Assembly: GCA_963575745.1 (NCBI GenBank)
Contig: CAUYUJ010017797.1
Location: forward strand, 26,253-90,252
Direction of reading: 5' to 3'
From: Prorocentrum cordatum
Lineage: Eukaryota > Sar > Dinophyceae > Prorocentrales > Prorocentraceae
Length of the DNA: 64,000 nucleotides
Shown here: positions 1 to 9,755 of the stretch, one piece after another
Position numbering within the stretch: position 1 is the first letter of the stretch
Layout of the letters: each line of letters begins with the position of its first letter
Notes under the pieces: model-generated
Told to the model about the DNA's origin: nothing
Seen by the model: only the letters and a program-made list of their open reading frames with translations
The model's database searches: none
Translations under genes and position numbers: made by a program

Positions 1-2354
1 CACCGCGCGCCAGCCCCAGGAACACGCCGACGAACTCGTCGTTGGTGAGGTCGTGCTTCGGGTCGATCACCGCGTCGATGGACCAGACCTGGACCTCGTA
101 GCCGTCGAGCTCCGCCCGCGAGTGGATGGCCCCCTCCATGTCCCCCCCCCCGGCGCCTGCCCGCGAAGAGGTACAGCACTCGGTAGACCCTCCGAACGAC
201 CCGCGGCGGGGGCGCGGTCGATGCCTCGGCGATCTCGTCCACGTCGTAGGCGCGCCCCCCAGCGTGGGGTACCCGCGCGCCCTCTTCCTGGCCCGTGTAA
301 GTGTGCTCGGTGGCGATCGTCCATCCCCTCATCTCGCTGTAGCGCGCGTCCTCCCGGATCTCCTCCGGCGATGCGTCGGTGACCGCCACCCCGTAGCCCG
401 TGTCGCTGGAGTCCGCCATGAACGCCTGCGCGAGCCAGGGCGCCTCGAGGTCCGTGCGCAGGAGCGGCGCGCAGTATGCAATCGTAGTCAGCTCCCACCT
501 CGCCGCGTCCGACAGGCGGAACGGCGTCTTGGCGGTCTCGGGGCGTCTCATCTCGTGATAGACCTGGTCGAAGATGGCGAGGCCCGTGCGCTGGAAGAGG
601 GCCGCCCGCGCCCACGGCACCACGATGCGCTCGAGGAGCTCCGCGGTCCAGCACGTCCGCTCCACCACCCGCGACGTCACCAGAGCCAGGCCGCAGGTGC
701 GATCGATCTCGGCCGAGACTGTATAGGGTCGGCCTCGGATGACTGCCCCCAGCGACTCGAGCCCCTCGCCCTCGTTCTCCTTGTGGGCGGGGGGGCCCGA
801 CCTGCCCCGGATAGTGCTTGACGCGGGCCGTCAGCCTGCTCACGACCTCGCCCACTGGCTGCTGCGCGCTGGCGGACGTGGCCAGGACCCCGTGGTCGTC
901 CATGTACGCCCAACTCACCGACTCGAACCCGTCGGGTCCGATCAGTTGCGGCGTCGGAGCCCCGTGGGCCAGGCGCGCGCCGACGGAGTCCCCCCCGGGC
1001 CCGCGCGCCATGCATGCCTGCGGCGTAGAGAGGGCCAAGAACGGGGCCCACGACCAGCCCATCGCCAAGACCTCAGCGCCAGGAAGGGCCAGCCATCGGG
1101 GACGACGCACTCCCGCCCCTTGGTCTTCACGTAGTCGACGAACTCGCGGACGGGGACCTCCTCCAAAACAAAGTATGGCCACGCTTCGGGCGGCGTCTCC
1201 AAGCGATGGAACATGTCCGGGATGTCGCCCACGCCCGTGTAGACCACGTCCTTCTCGCCGAGGTTGGAGAGGTCCAGGTGGGCGAAGGACGCGGGGCTGC
1301 CGAGGGGCACGCACGGGGGTCTCTGCCAGCGGAGGTTGGCCCGCCTCTGGTCCCAGATGGCGCGGACCTGACGCTTGGCGGGACCGAGGAGGTCCGCCTC
1401 CTCCTGCAGGTACTTCTTGATGACCCCGAAGAGCGAGACGCCCTCGACTAGCTGGTCGGTGGTCCCGAGCACCCCCGCGCCCCAGAGCCTCTCGGCCAGG
1501 CGGAGACGCGACGCCCGCGATTAGACCTTCTGGCCCTTCAGCTCCTCGTCCATGGCTAGGCTGGGCTCGCGTAGCATCCCCCCGGCGACGTCGGAGAAGT
1601 ATTCGGCGGCCAGCGGGCAGATGTCCGCGATCCTGGCAGGGGCGGCCCCTGGCGGCGGAAGGGCCAACTCCCCCGCGTCGACGGAGCACATCGCGCCCTT
1701 CGGTAGCATCTCTCTTCCCTTTGAACCCTTCCCCAGGGCAATGGCAGCCCCTTCGCCTGAGCATGGCGAGGCCCGACCGGCCGTGACGCGCCGAAGGGCA
1801 GCGTCCTCGTCTTCCCCACCTGGCTGCCCCAAGCTAGCCGCGCCTCCAGGAGCCCCCTCGAAGTGGCCCTCTGGAGCGGAGACGCCCGCCCTCACGAGGC
1901 CGACGGCCCCGCGCCCTCGGCCGCCCCGACCGTGCCCCGCGAGAGGTTGTGCATGGATCGGATCAGCCCGTTGGCGAGAGCTCGCACATGTCGCAGCGTT
2001 CCTTGGCGCATCGGCCCCGCGCGGTCCGCCACCACCGACCAAGGTAGCAGCGGCAAGTCTGGCAGCGGGTCTCGGTCTCGAGGAGCGGCTTCGGGAGGCA
2101 CGCCCGCGGCTGCGGTCGAGGTAGACGATGGAGAGGCGCGTGGATGTGGAAAAGCGGGGATGGGGTCGCCTCCCACGGGATGCGGTACCACGCGAAAAGA
2201 TCGTCACGACTAGCAGGAACACCACCGCAGCTATCAGGAGAGTAAGCCCACCGGAGTGGCCGTCATCAGAGCGAACGGAGCGGGAGACCGCCGGCCCCTC
2301 GCGCAAGCACGGGGGGCCTTGCAGGGCACCACAGACGGGGGGGATCTCCCCCAC
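1..2354 (-). pseudogene. Retroelement Pol fragment: reverse transcriptase and RNase H, broken, runs off the left edge
   Basis: Read right to left, this is a degraded retroelement polyprotein. The RT catalytic box reads YMDDHG at about 889-906, preceded by a MGWSWAPF block near 1045-1070. An RNase H-like block MADSSDTGYG lies near 385-416. The last 170 bases read LYLFAGRRR and then KHDLTND across a 10-C tract at 142-151, so a further domain probably continues outside the window. An in-frame TAA at 1521-1523 separates the upstream part from the RT part, which is otherwise in the same frame (LAERLWGAG follows the stop). The frame changes again near 1060. A hydrophobic stretch lies at about 2196-2249. 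The assignment to a retroelement is secure from the YMDD box and the RNase H block. The exact family is not. The breaks argue for a dead copy, although homopolymer assembly errors could explain some of them. Confidence 0.72.
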
Positions 2355-2356
2355 GT

Positions 2357-3925
2357 CTACTCGTCCTCCTCTTTGGCCGCGTCCGAGCCCCCCTTCTGCA
2401 GATACTTCTGGAAGAGATCCTTATGCTGCAGCCTGGCCGTCAAGTCGCGCTCCACTCCTGGATGCGCCTCCTCGCCCTCCGTGAGAGACCTCCAATCCAA
2501 CTCGCTCGCGAGGTCCCAGCGCACCTTGGACTTCCACTTGTTGGCCCCGCTGCCCCGAGGCTGCTTCCAATCCTTGATGCCTGCCACGTCCTTGAACGCC
2601 CTCTTCAACGCGTAGACCCCCGCGCGCAGGATCTCGCGCCCCGCCGTCTGGATGAACTCGGGCGAGGCCTCCAGCATCCGATCCAGCGCCATGCAGTGCA
2701 GCATTATCTCGCGCCCGATATGGTTCCGGTTCAGCTCCTCGAGGCGCGCCCAGTCCGTCGCAAACTTCACCATGCTGCCGTGCTTCCCGTAGGTCTGGAC
2801 CAGCAGCTCGGGCGCCGCGCGCGAGGTGGGCCCGCGGGGAGGGCGAAGGTCGGCGGAGCGTCGATCTTCGAGAGGTTGGCGAGCAGCCGCTCCCTGGGGT
2901 CCCTGAGGGCCTCCCTCAAGGGCTCGAGGCTCACCCCCGCGCCCTCCAGCGTCTCCTTCGCCCCCAGGTCGATGGCGGGGCAGGTCGTGGATCCCGCCGT
3001 GGCCGCCGACGACGATGCATCCTGCAGAGGCTCGCAACCAGGCGAGGCCTTGTCCGCGCTGATAGTGTCTCCGAATCTCTTCAACCTGTCGATCATCCTG
3101 TCCACATGAATGTCCATGCTGGGCTCGGACGCGACGCTGGGCACTCCCCCAGCTGGCGCGGCTGCTGTCTGCTGCCGACGACGTGCTCTGACTGGTTCGT
3201 GCCCGAGGCGACTCCGATCGCGGGCGGGTAATCTCGTCGAGGAGGCTGCTCATCATGGCTCTCATCTCCTGCATTTCCTTCGCGGGCTCCGACTCGTCCG
3301 AGGCGCCCGCCGCCGAATGTTTCGCCCCCCCGTCGCTGTCGATGTCGCTCCCTGGAGGCGTGCCACTGGCCAGCAGAGGCGACGGGCGCTGCTCGAAGCA
3401 GCGCAGGGGGCTCGGCCCCACAGCCACCAAAGCAGCGAAGATCATGATGGGGATCTCGAACTTGCCGTCCTCGTAGAGGTCGAACAAGTAGCCTCGGAAG
3501 TCGTCGACCTCGAGGAGCAGGTTGTGGCCATCCTCGAGCTTCTCGGCAGTCCAACGCATACACTGCCATAAATTGAAATAGACAGCCACCCTCCAGAAGA
3601 AGAAAGCGGCGCCCACCGTCGATCCCCAGTTCCACGTGCCCCAGGTACCAACTAGCCCAGAACGAAAACAGGACAAGTAGGCCACGTACCCTCGGATATT
3701 TGAAAGATACAGCTCGGCCTCGAGCTGCTTCTCCTTGGCCTTCTCCATGATGTCCGTCTTCTCCGAGGCCGTCAGGGCGGGGAAAGACTCGTAGTCCCAC
3801 CCTTGCTGGCGGCGGCTCGACAGCTTCGATCGATCCTTGATGTCGCCTACGCCCAGGGCGCGGTCCGGCTTCACGTAGATCCACCGCGTATCGTTCTTCT
3901 TCTTGGGGTGCATTCGCATCACCAT
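2357..3925 (-). CDS. Gag-like ORF1 upstream of the Pol fragment
   Basis: An open frame of 522 codons starts at ATG 3925 and stops just before the Pol region. It has a basic N-terminus, a hydrophobic patch around residues 85-115, and a charged middle rich in E, S and R. The C-terminal part contains TYGKHGSMVKFATDWARLEE and ends QKYLQKGG followed by an acidic tail, as structural ORFs preceding dinoflagellate RT ORFs often do (recalled, not searched). In the middle (about 2820-3150) the coding signature moves to another minus frame, which reads MDIHVDRMIDRLKRF. The single long ORF therefore probably hides two compensating indels. Its position directly before Pol on the same strand supports a capsid or nucleic-acid-binding role. 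No zinc knuckle was seen. Confidence 0.5.
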   Translation of the reverse strand: MVMRMHPKKKNDTRWIYVKPDRALGVGDIKDRSKLSSRRQQGWDYESFPALTASEKTDIMEKAKEKQLEAELYLSNIRGYVAYLSCFRSGLVGTWGTWNWGSTVGAAFFFWRVAVYFNLWQCMRWTAEKLEDGHNLLLEVDDFRGYLFDLYEDGKFEIPIMIFAALVAVGPSPLRCFEQRPSPLLASGTPPGSDIDSDGGAKHSAAGASDESEPAKEMQEMRAMMSSLLDEITRPRSESPRARTSQSTSSAADSSRASWGSAQRRVRAQHGHSCGQDDRQVEEIRRHYQRGQGLAWLRASAGCIVVGGHGGIHDLPRHRPGGEGDAGGRGGEPRALEGGPQGPQGAAARQPLEDRRSADLRPPRGPTSRAAPELLVQTYGKHGSMVKFATDWARLEELNRNHIGREIMLHCMALDRMLEASPEFIQTAGREILRAGVYALKRAFKDVAGIKDWKQPRGSGANKWKSKVRWDLASELDWRSLTEGEEAHPGVERDLTARLQHKDLFQKYLQKGGSDAAKEEDE

Positions 3926-4198
3926 TCAGACCACCTGCCCACGCTGGGGCGCCGTAGTCCGATAGAAGCGGCTCCATCGCGTCACGCTGGACATGTGGAC
4001 CCGGAGGTAGTCGCAGAAACTCATCCGCTCAGACTCTCTCGTGCACCTCAAGGACGCGTCGTCCTCGGGCTCCACGAGCGGCTCTCCCAAGATCGAGTCG
4101 AGGGCCCCGAAGTTCCCGATGTAGGAGAGCAAGGCGGCACCAACCAGCCACCACCGCCTCGCCGTGGCGCCGACGATCAGAGCCCGCGCCGCGAGCAC
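3926..4198 (-). CDS. 90-codon ORF in frame with the Gag-like ORF, separated by one TGA
   Basis: This short ORF begins MLAARALIVGATARRWW and ends QRGQVV. Its TGA stop (3926-3928) is followed immediately and in the same frame by the ATG of the next ORF at 3925. The first 25 residues are hydrophobic and the remainder is charged. It could be the real N-terminus of the Gag-like protein interrupted by a mutation, or a separate leader. No family was recognised. Confidence 0.35.
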   Translation of the reverse strand: MLAARALIVGATARRWWLVGAALLSYIGNFGALDSILGEPLVEPEDDASLRCTRESERMSFCDYLRVHMSSVTRWSRFYRTTAPQRGQVV

Positions 4199-4357
4199 CT
4201 GGCTCGAAAGACTTCGAGCCAGAGAAAGCTTGAGCGGACACGAAAGACAGACAGGGCAGGGGGAGGGAGGACAACCTGCACTACTATCTTACACGGCCCA
4301 CCACGACCCAACCACCCCGAGACGCGACCAATCAAGTTTGGAAAGCGATCAGTTTCG

Positions 4358-4950
4358 CAACACGGATTTTCAACAAAAGCGTGCGCGCGCTCTTGCGTCG
4401 GCGTCGTCGTCGTCGTCGCCGTCCTCCCTCCTCCCGCGTCGTCGTCGTCATCGCCTACGTCGTCCTCTGTCTTTCCTCGTGTTCGTCGTTGTCGTCCTCT
4501 TTGGCGTCGTGGTCGTTTCCGTCGTCGTTGTCGCCGTGGTCGTCTTTCCTCCTCCTCCCTCGTCGTCGTCGTGTCGTCGTCCCTCCTATTTCGTCGCCGT
4601 CGTCGTCGTCGTCGTTGTCGTCGTCGTCTTCCCTCCTCCCTCGTCGTTGTCGTCGTCGGCGTCGCCGTCCTTCCTCCTTCTTCGTCGTTCGCGTCGTCGC
4701 CGTCCTCCCTCCTCCCTCGTCGTTGTCGTCGCTGTCGTCGTTGTCGCCGTCGTCGTCCTTCCTCCTCCCTCGTCGTCGTCTTCGTTGGCGTCGTCGTCGT
4801 CGTCTTCGTCGTCGTCGGCGTCGTTGTTGTCGCCGAAGTCGTCGGAGACGTCGTCGGTGTCGTCGTAGTCGTTGTCGTCGGTGTCGTCGTAGTCGGTCTC
4901 AAGAGGTTTTGCAGACCAAGTTGCGGGTGGGTGGGTGGGATGTTTGCGCG
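4358..4950 (+). repeat. GTC-rich degenerate array, copy 1
   Basis: This stretch is dominated by cgt/gtc triplets mixed with ccctcctcc blocks, so several frames are open as poly-S, poly-V or poly-R. It starts at aaaagcgtgcgcgcgctc and ends near a gtgggtgggtgggatg block. The same structure recurs at 9158-9755 with the same borders, so the two are copies of one dispersed repeat and not coding sequence. Confidence 0.8.
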
Positions 4951-5169
4951 AGCAGTGGAAATGACGACTTCAAGTTCAACAGTGGTTAAAAACAGAATAA
5001 GATCTCCCCCCGGCATTAGCGGTCCCCCTTTCGGGTATGTAAATCATATATGATTATGACCACATGTCCTTCCTAAATATGAAATCGCAATGTCAAATGC
5101 CAACCGGGTGCCCCCCCCTGAAGTCCCTTCCTATATATATATATATATACATACATACATGTGTACATC

Positions 5170-5213
<44 letters not shown>

Positions 5214-5872
5214 TATATTAACGGGTGCACTTGCACCTGGTGGTTCGTTGTAGTGCGTGGCTCGTATCCGCGGCGCTGTGCGTTGCTAGCTTGTTGCGGC
5301 TGGGCACTTGGACAAGGTTGTAGTGGGAGGAGGGATCGGATGGGTAGGAGGGACATATGATATCATGCACAAAGGGATATATGATGGATAGGAGGGATGC
5401 GAGGGTTAAGAGGGACAGGAGGGATATGCCGGATATGAGGGATACGCACGAGCGGAGGCAGGCCTGAGCAGAGGCATGGCAGGGAGAAGAGGGACACACA
5501 GAAGGTGCCAGAAGGACAGGATGGATGCATGGGAGGTGCCAGAGGGGCCAGCTCATCGTGTGTGTGTGGGGGGGGGGGGGGAACATCCCAGGTGACGGCC
5601 GCAATCGCGAATCGCACAACACTCGCTCAGACAGCTCAGGGCGCGAGGCTTAGGGCAGGAGGCTGCAACCAAGTACTGCCCCAGCCGTCCCAGAGATCGA
5701 TGCGATCCTTCAACGGGTTGCGCCTCGAGGCGAGACCAGACGTGCGATGCCCGGATTTCTTCTACTGTAGGGAGGGGTCCGTGGCTGTAGCTCCTGGTGA
5801 TCTACAGATTAGCACGGTGACCACTACCAAAAAACACTATGCTTTTTGGTGTTGTTTTCTACATGGTTCTGA
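4951..5872. other. Spacer with a TA microsatellite and no gene seen
   Basis: A (TA)n tract with CA-type interruptions fills about 5131-5220. From 5380 to 5540 there is purine-rich agggat/gagggac low-complexity sequence, and a (TG)n(G)n tract sits at 5558-5581. No convincing coding frame was found. Confidence 0.7.
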
Positions 5873-6008
5873 GCAGCTCTTCCGTGGCCGTTTTGGCCCA
5901 AGGCCCAGAGGCTCCCAGCGTGCCATTTTGGCATGCCCAGGTGCGACTACTGCAGGTCTCCTTGTGGCTGGCACTCGTTTCCGGGGCTGCAACGCAGCTC
6001 TTCCGTGG
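5873..6008 (+). repeat. 15-bp direct repeat pair around a relict spliced leader
   Basis: The sequence gcagctcttccgtgg occurs at 5873-5887 and again at 5994-6008. The first copy runs into the relict spliced leader. The second runs into gtaagt, a strong 5' splice site look-alike. Confidence 0.75.
5882..5902 (+). other. Relict dinoflagellate spliced leader (DinoSL)
   Basis: Including the preceding T, 19 of 22 positions match the dinoflagellate spliced leader. The read is ccgtggccg then ttttggcccaag, against ccgtagcca then ttttggctcaag in the leader. It is in sense orientation 31 bases before an ATG at 5933. An 11-base SL core, gccattttggc, follows at 5922-5932 and touches that ATG. Known biology: retroposed dinoflagellate mRNAs keep decayed leaders at their 5' ends. 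Confidence 0.55.
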
Positions 6009-6283
6009 TAAGTTGCCTCCCTTGCTGGTTCGACCCCGACCACAACTGGGAGTTCGACTACGAGGACGACCCAGTGACGGACTGGCTGTCCGACGAGGAG
6101 GACAACAACGGGCTCGGACCCTGCGGGTACGAGGAGGCCAGCGAGAGCGAGGAGAGCAGCTTCGTGCCAGACACGGAGCTCGACAGCGACGAGGAGGCAG
6201 AGGGCCCCGTGGGCCCCGTGGAGGAGCCAGAGCCAGAGCCCGAACCAGACTCTGCTACTGCTAGAAGGCGCCGCTTGCAGTGA
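5933..6283 (+). CDS. Small Cys- and Asp/Glu-rich ORF overlapping the transposase start
   Basis: The 116-codon ORF begins MPRCDYCRSPCG and has a second CxxC (CLPC) about 20 residues on, so an N-terminal zinc-binding fold is possible. The rest is strongly acidic (DWLSDEEDNN, then repeated EPEP). The TGA stop at 6281-6283 overlaps the ATG at 6283-6285 of the transposase ORF. Either this is an independent upstream ORF or it is an N-terminal exon of the same gene. A GT-AG segment of about 56 bases ending before 6265 could join the two frames, but I cannot establish that. No family was recognised. Confidence 0.4.
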   Translation: MPRCDYCRSPCGWHSFPGLQRSSSVVSCLPCWFDPDHNWEFDYEDDPVTDWLSDEEDNNGLGPCGYEEASESEESSFVPDTELDSDEEAEGPVGPVEEPEPEPEPDSATARRRRLQ

Positions 6284-8151
6284 TGCCGAAGCCTCAGCAG
6301 CGAGTGTGCCAGCATTGCGGCAAGGCTGGCCACAACCTCAGGAGTTGCCCCAAGCTCGCCCAGCAGCTCCTCCGCAGCGTGCAGAAGGCCCACTCCCCCA
6401 GCGCCGTGGTGGACGCGCTCAAGACAGGCGGGTCGGGCCTCAAGGTGACGGGGATACAGACGAAGTTCATCTACCGCAAGGCCCACAAGCTGCAGCGCAG
6501 GGTGTCGCACAAGGGCAGCCGCAGGGTCCACGCGAGCACGCCTTCCCCCCTGGGAGATACACGTGGAGGAAGAGACGAGGAGGAGGAGGCGGAGGAGGAG
6601 ACGGAGGAGGAGGAGGAGGAGGAGGAGGAGGAGGAGGAGGAGGACGGGATGGGGAAGAAGGAAAAACAGGAGGAACACCAACTTGCCTTCATCGCCGCGG
6701 GCGGACGAGGCTCGACCAACTAGACACAGAGGTATCTCCCATCGGGCACGGCGCGCCTGTGAAGGTCTCCGCGGCCAGGAAGGCAGCGAAGGGGCGCAAG
6801 AAGGCGGCGAAAGAGAAGCGCCGCTGCTTGACCAGGAGCACCAAGGACGAGGCAAAGCTGGCCTTGGCAGCAAAGCAGAGCATGGCAAAAGCGTGGAAGG
6901 CTCTGGCCAAGTGGCGCTTGGCCAAGGCGGGTGCGCGTGGTAACTGCAGGAGCTACCTTTGCCCTCGGTGCCATGCAAGCTGCGCCTGCACCAAGCTCGA
7001 CGGACACGGCCAGACACGGAACGGCCCGCAGACCAAGCGGAAGAATGCGCTCCAGGCCACGCTGGCGGTCAAGAAGAGAAAGCTCACCTCGGTCTTCTTT
7101 CGGGGCAGCAGATGCGGTGACATCTACAATGGCATCAAATTCTGCGTTCTCCCCCAGGTCAAGTACCCGTTCCCACTGCCTGCGCTCTTGGAGTTTGTAG
7201 AGAAGTACCATGCAGCCACCAGGCCCGAGCTGCAGCAGCTCTGCAAGGATGTCGGCATGTCTCGCTCTCGCTCCATCATGAAGCTCTTTCGCTGGCTCCG
7301 CTGGCAGGAGGCGAACCTCGGCTACGAGGAGATGCAGGCCATGACGCGCAAGGGCGTCGTCGAGGGCGACGGTACTGGCCTGAAACTCTTCAAGCATAAG
7401 GGGAAGAACTGCCACGTGGCATTGTGGAGTTTGGCGGAGCGGCCCCGCGATCCGGCCGTGCCGCGAACAATGGTGTACTTCGCGCCCGTCAAAAAGGTTG
7501 CGCCCAATGCCGTGTGCCCGTCAGTGCGAGGAGTAAAACAGGACAGGCCAGCTCTCTTGGCCCTCCCCCCCCTTGCCTTCGTCGGATGGAGGGATGGGGG
7601 TGGCAGGAGGGAGGGGGTGGGACAGAGGAGGAGGAGGAGGAGGACGACGACGACGAGGAGGAGGAGGAGGGAAAGGAGGAGGAGGATGAGGAGGAGAGGG
7701 GGCGATGAAGGCAGGGAGGGTGGAGGGCCAGAGGTGACCTGTCGTGATTTCCTCCTCCCAGGTAGAGTGCCGCGAGGACGTCTTGGCGTCGGGCGGCCTT
7801 GACCACGTCGCGGACAAGTCGGTGCTGGTCTCTGACGGTGCTCGTTTGTACGCCCGCCTGGCTCGTGAGCATGGCCTACGCCATCGATTCTGTGTACATT
7901 CCAAGGGGGTATTGAATGAGAAGGCGCGTGTGCGTGGGTATGGCACACTCGATGTGAACACAGGTCTGATCGATGAGCGGTGGTCTCGCATCAAGGAGTG
8001 GATTCCGAAGGGAATCTGGGGGAGTGACGGCGAGGGTAACCTGAACGTGGAGCTCTGGAGCTACGTCTACCAGTGGTGGTTTCGATGCCATCATCCTTTG
8101 AAAGCGGACAGGCAGGCGCGCTTGGCCGAATACTCGGGGCGTGAGGCTTAG
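6283..8151 (+). CDS. ISXO2/Merlin-like DDE transposase with CCHC knuckle, three exons
   Basis: Exons are 6283-6562, 6730-7532 and 7762-8151. Joined they give 1473 bases, exactly 491 codons including the stop. The N-terminus carries a CCHC knuckle (CQHCGKAGHNLRSC). A basic linker follows, then a CPRCHASC zinc-ribbon-like segment and a helical region (PLPALLEFVEKYH). The DDE-type core has VVEGDGTGLKLF for the first Asp, VLVSDGARLY for the second, and TGLIDERWSRIKEW at the position of the third acidic/Asn motif of IS1595-type enzymes. The order and spacing fit ISXO2-like transposases, which cut and paste DNA transposons. No terminal inverted repeats were identified, so this may be a stranded or domesticated copy. 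The frame is broken unless both introns are removed, and each removal restores it exactly. Confidence 0.68.
6563..6729 (+). other. Intron 1 of the transposase gene (GT-AG, 167 bp, phase 1)
   Basis: The donor is gatacac|gtggagg and the acceptor is gacacag|aggta. The body is an (AGG)n purine tract. Removing it joins GDT to QVSPIGHG in frame. Confidence 0.6.
7533..7761 (+). other. Intron 2 of the transposase gene (GT-AG, 229 bp, phase 0)
   Basis: The donor is cgagga|gtaaaac and the acceptor is cctcctcccag|gta. The interior is again an AGG-rich purine microsatellite (about 7620-7700). Splicing joins the first catalytic-Asp region to VECREDVLASGG ahead of the second. Confidence 0.6.
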
Positions 8152-8189
8152 GGCACCTAGGCCTTGCGAGCAAAAAAAACAAAAAGAGC

Positions 8190-8430
8190 AAAGCGCTCTG
8201 AGGCTCCCTGAGCCTCCCTGGGCCTCCCTGAGGCTCCCTGGGGCTCCCTGAGACTCTCGGAGGCTTTCTGAGGCTCCCTGAGGCTCCCTGAAGCTTTCTG
8301 AAGCTCTCTGAGGCTCTCTGAGGCTCCCTGAGGCTCCCTGAGGCTCTCTGAAGCTCCCTGAGGCGCACAAGGGCTCACTGAGGCTCCCTGAGGCTCCCTG
8401 AAGCTCCCTGGGCCTCCCTGAGGCTCCTCT
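8190..8430 (+). repeat. 10-bp minisatellite (ggctccctga)n
   Basis: About 24 imperfect units of ggctccctga follow the transposase stop codon. Because 10 is not a multiple of 3, several frames stay open on the minus strand as repetitive SLREPQGASE-type peptide. This is not evidence for a gene. Confidence 0.9.
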
Positions 8431-8749
8431 TCACAGGACGCACTTACACACATGTACACATACACACATACAGACACATCTACCTATACCCTATACACAT
8501 ACGTATACACATGCACCGACTTACAAACACAAACAAACATATACGTGCATATACTACACATATCATACATCGCGCACCAGGTGCAAGTGCACCCGCAGGG
8601 ATACATATATAATTAACTAATTACTTACTTAATTGATTAATCAATTAATCAATTAATTAATTACTTAATTAATTCATTCATTAAAAACAATGCGGTGACA
8701 TTTGTGGTAATAACATAACACTTTTCCACGAATCCCTTGCAAAATAATA
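8431..8749. repeat. ACACAT microsatellite and AATTA-rich low-complexity tract
   Basis: (ACACAT)-type sequence covers about 8445-8530. An A+T-only aattaatt tract covers about 8610-8685. No coding signal was found. Confidence 0.75.
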
Positions 8750-9157
8750 GGACGAAGTGCGCGCGCGCGTCGTCGCGCGCGCATGCCGAAATCCTGCAAC
8801 AGCCTTCGGTGCCGGAAAGATTTCGCAATCGAGTTCCCAAAAGACATACAAACACACAGGGTTTCGCAACACTGATCTGCTAAGAAAGCTTCCGCGCGAG
8901 CTCTTGCGAAATCTTAAGAAATATGTTTGTTTTTCAAGATTTTGCCAAAATGCTATTAAACGGGCTTCGCGCGCGCATGTCGAAATCTGTCGAACGCCCT
9001 TGCGAGTGTGCCGTCGCGGGAATCCTCTGCAAAAAATGAAACGAAGTGCAGACGCGCGCGTCGTCGCGCGCGTACGCCGAAAACCTTCAAAACCCATCGG
9101 TTTCGGAAGGATTGCAAAATCGTTGCCAAAAAACCTACAAAAAACCCAAGGTTTCGC
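8750..9157. repeat. Two diverged tandem units of about 290 bp with a gcgcgcgcg/cgcgcgcgc palindrome
   Basis: Each unit opens with gaagtgc, then an alternating GC block with central tcgt, then gccgaaa, and closes with a ggtttcgcaac motif (about 8753 and 9039). The second unit abuts the GTC array. Confidence 0.6.
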
Positions 9158-9755
9158 AACATGGATTTTCTACAAAAGCGTGCGCGCGCTCTCTTGCGTC
9201 GTCGTCGTTGTCGTCGCCGTCCTCCCTCCTCCCGCGTCGTCGTCGTCGTCGCTTACGTCTTCCTCTGTCTTTCCTCGTGTTCGTCGTCGTCGTCCTCTTT
9301 GGCGTCGTGGTCGTTTCCGTCGTCGTTGCCGCCGTTGTCGTCCTCCCTCCTCCTCCCTCGTCGTCGTCGTCGTCCGTCGTCGGCGTCTCGTCGTCGTCCC
9401 TCCTATTTCGTCGCCGTCGTCGTCGTTGTCGTCGTCTTCCCTCCTTCCTCGTCGTTGTCGTCGTCGGCGTCGCCGTCCTTCCTCCTTCTTCGTCGTTCGC
9501 GTCGTCGCCGTCCTCCCTCCTCCCTCGTCGTTGTCGTCGTTGTCGTCGTTATCGCCGTCGTCGTCCTTCCTCGTCCCTCGTCGTCGTCTTCGTCGGCGTC
9601 GTCGTCGTCTTCGTCGTCGTCGGCGTCGTTGTCGTCGTCGAAGTCGTCGGAGACGTCGTCGGTGTCGTCGTAGTCGATGTCGTCGGTGTCGTCGTAGTCG
9701 GTCTTAAGAGGTCTTGCGCACCAAGTTGCGGGTGGGTGGGTGGGATGTTTGCAAG
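9158..9755 (+). repeat. GTC-rich degenerate array, copy 2
   Basis: Same borders and internal pattern as 4358-4950: it starts aaaagcgtgcgcgcgctc and ends gtgggtgggtgggatgtttgc. The copies differ by small indels in triplet runs. Open frames inside are a by-product of the triplet repeat. Confidence 0.8.

Noticed and set aside
67-1764. A single 565-codon minus-strand protein
   Set aside because: Only the part around YMDDHG is the true RT frame. The other RT and RNase H motifs lie in other frames, so the long ORF is a composite of shadow frames.
5839-6264. ORF starting with a signal-peptide-like MLFGVVFYMVLSSSS
   Set aside because: It overlaps the acidic ORF from 5933, becomes Arg/Gly-rich shadow sequence, and spans the relict leader.
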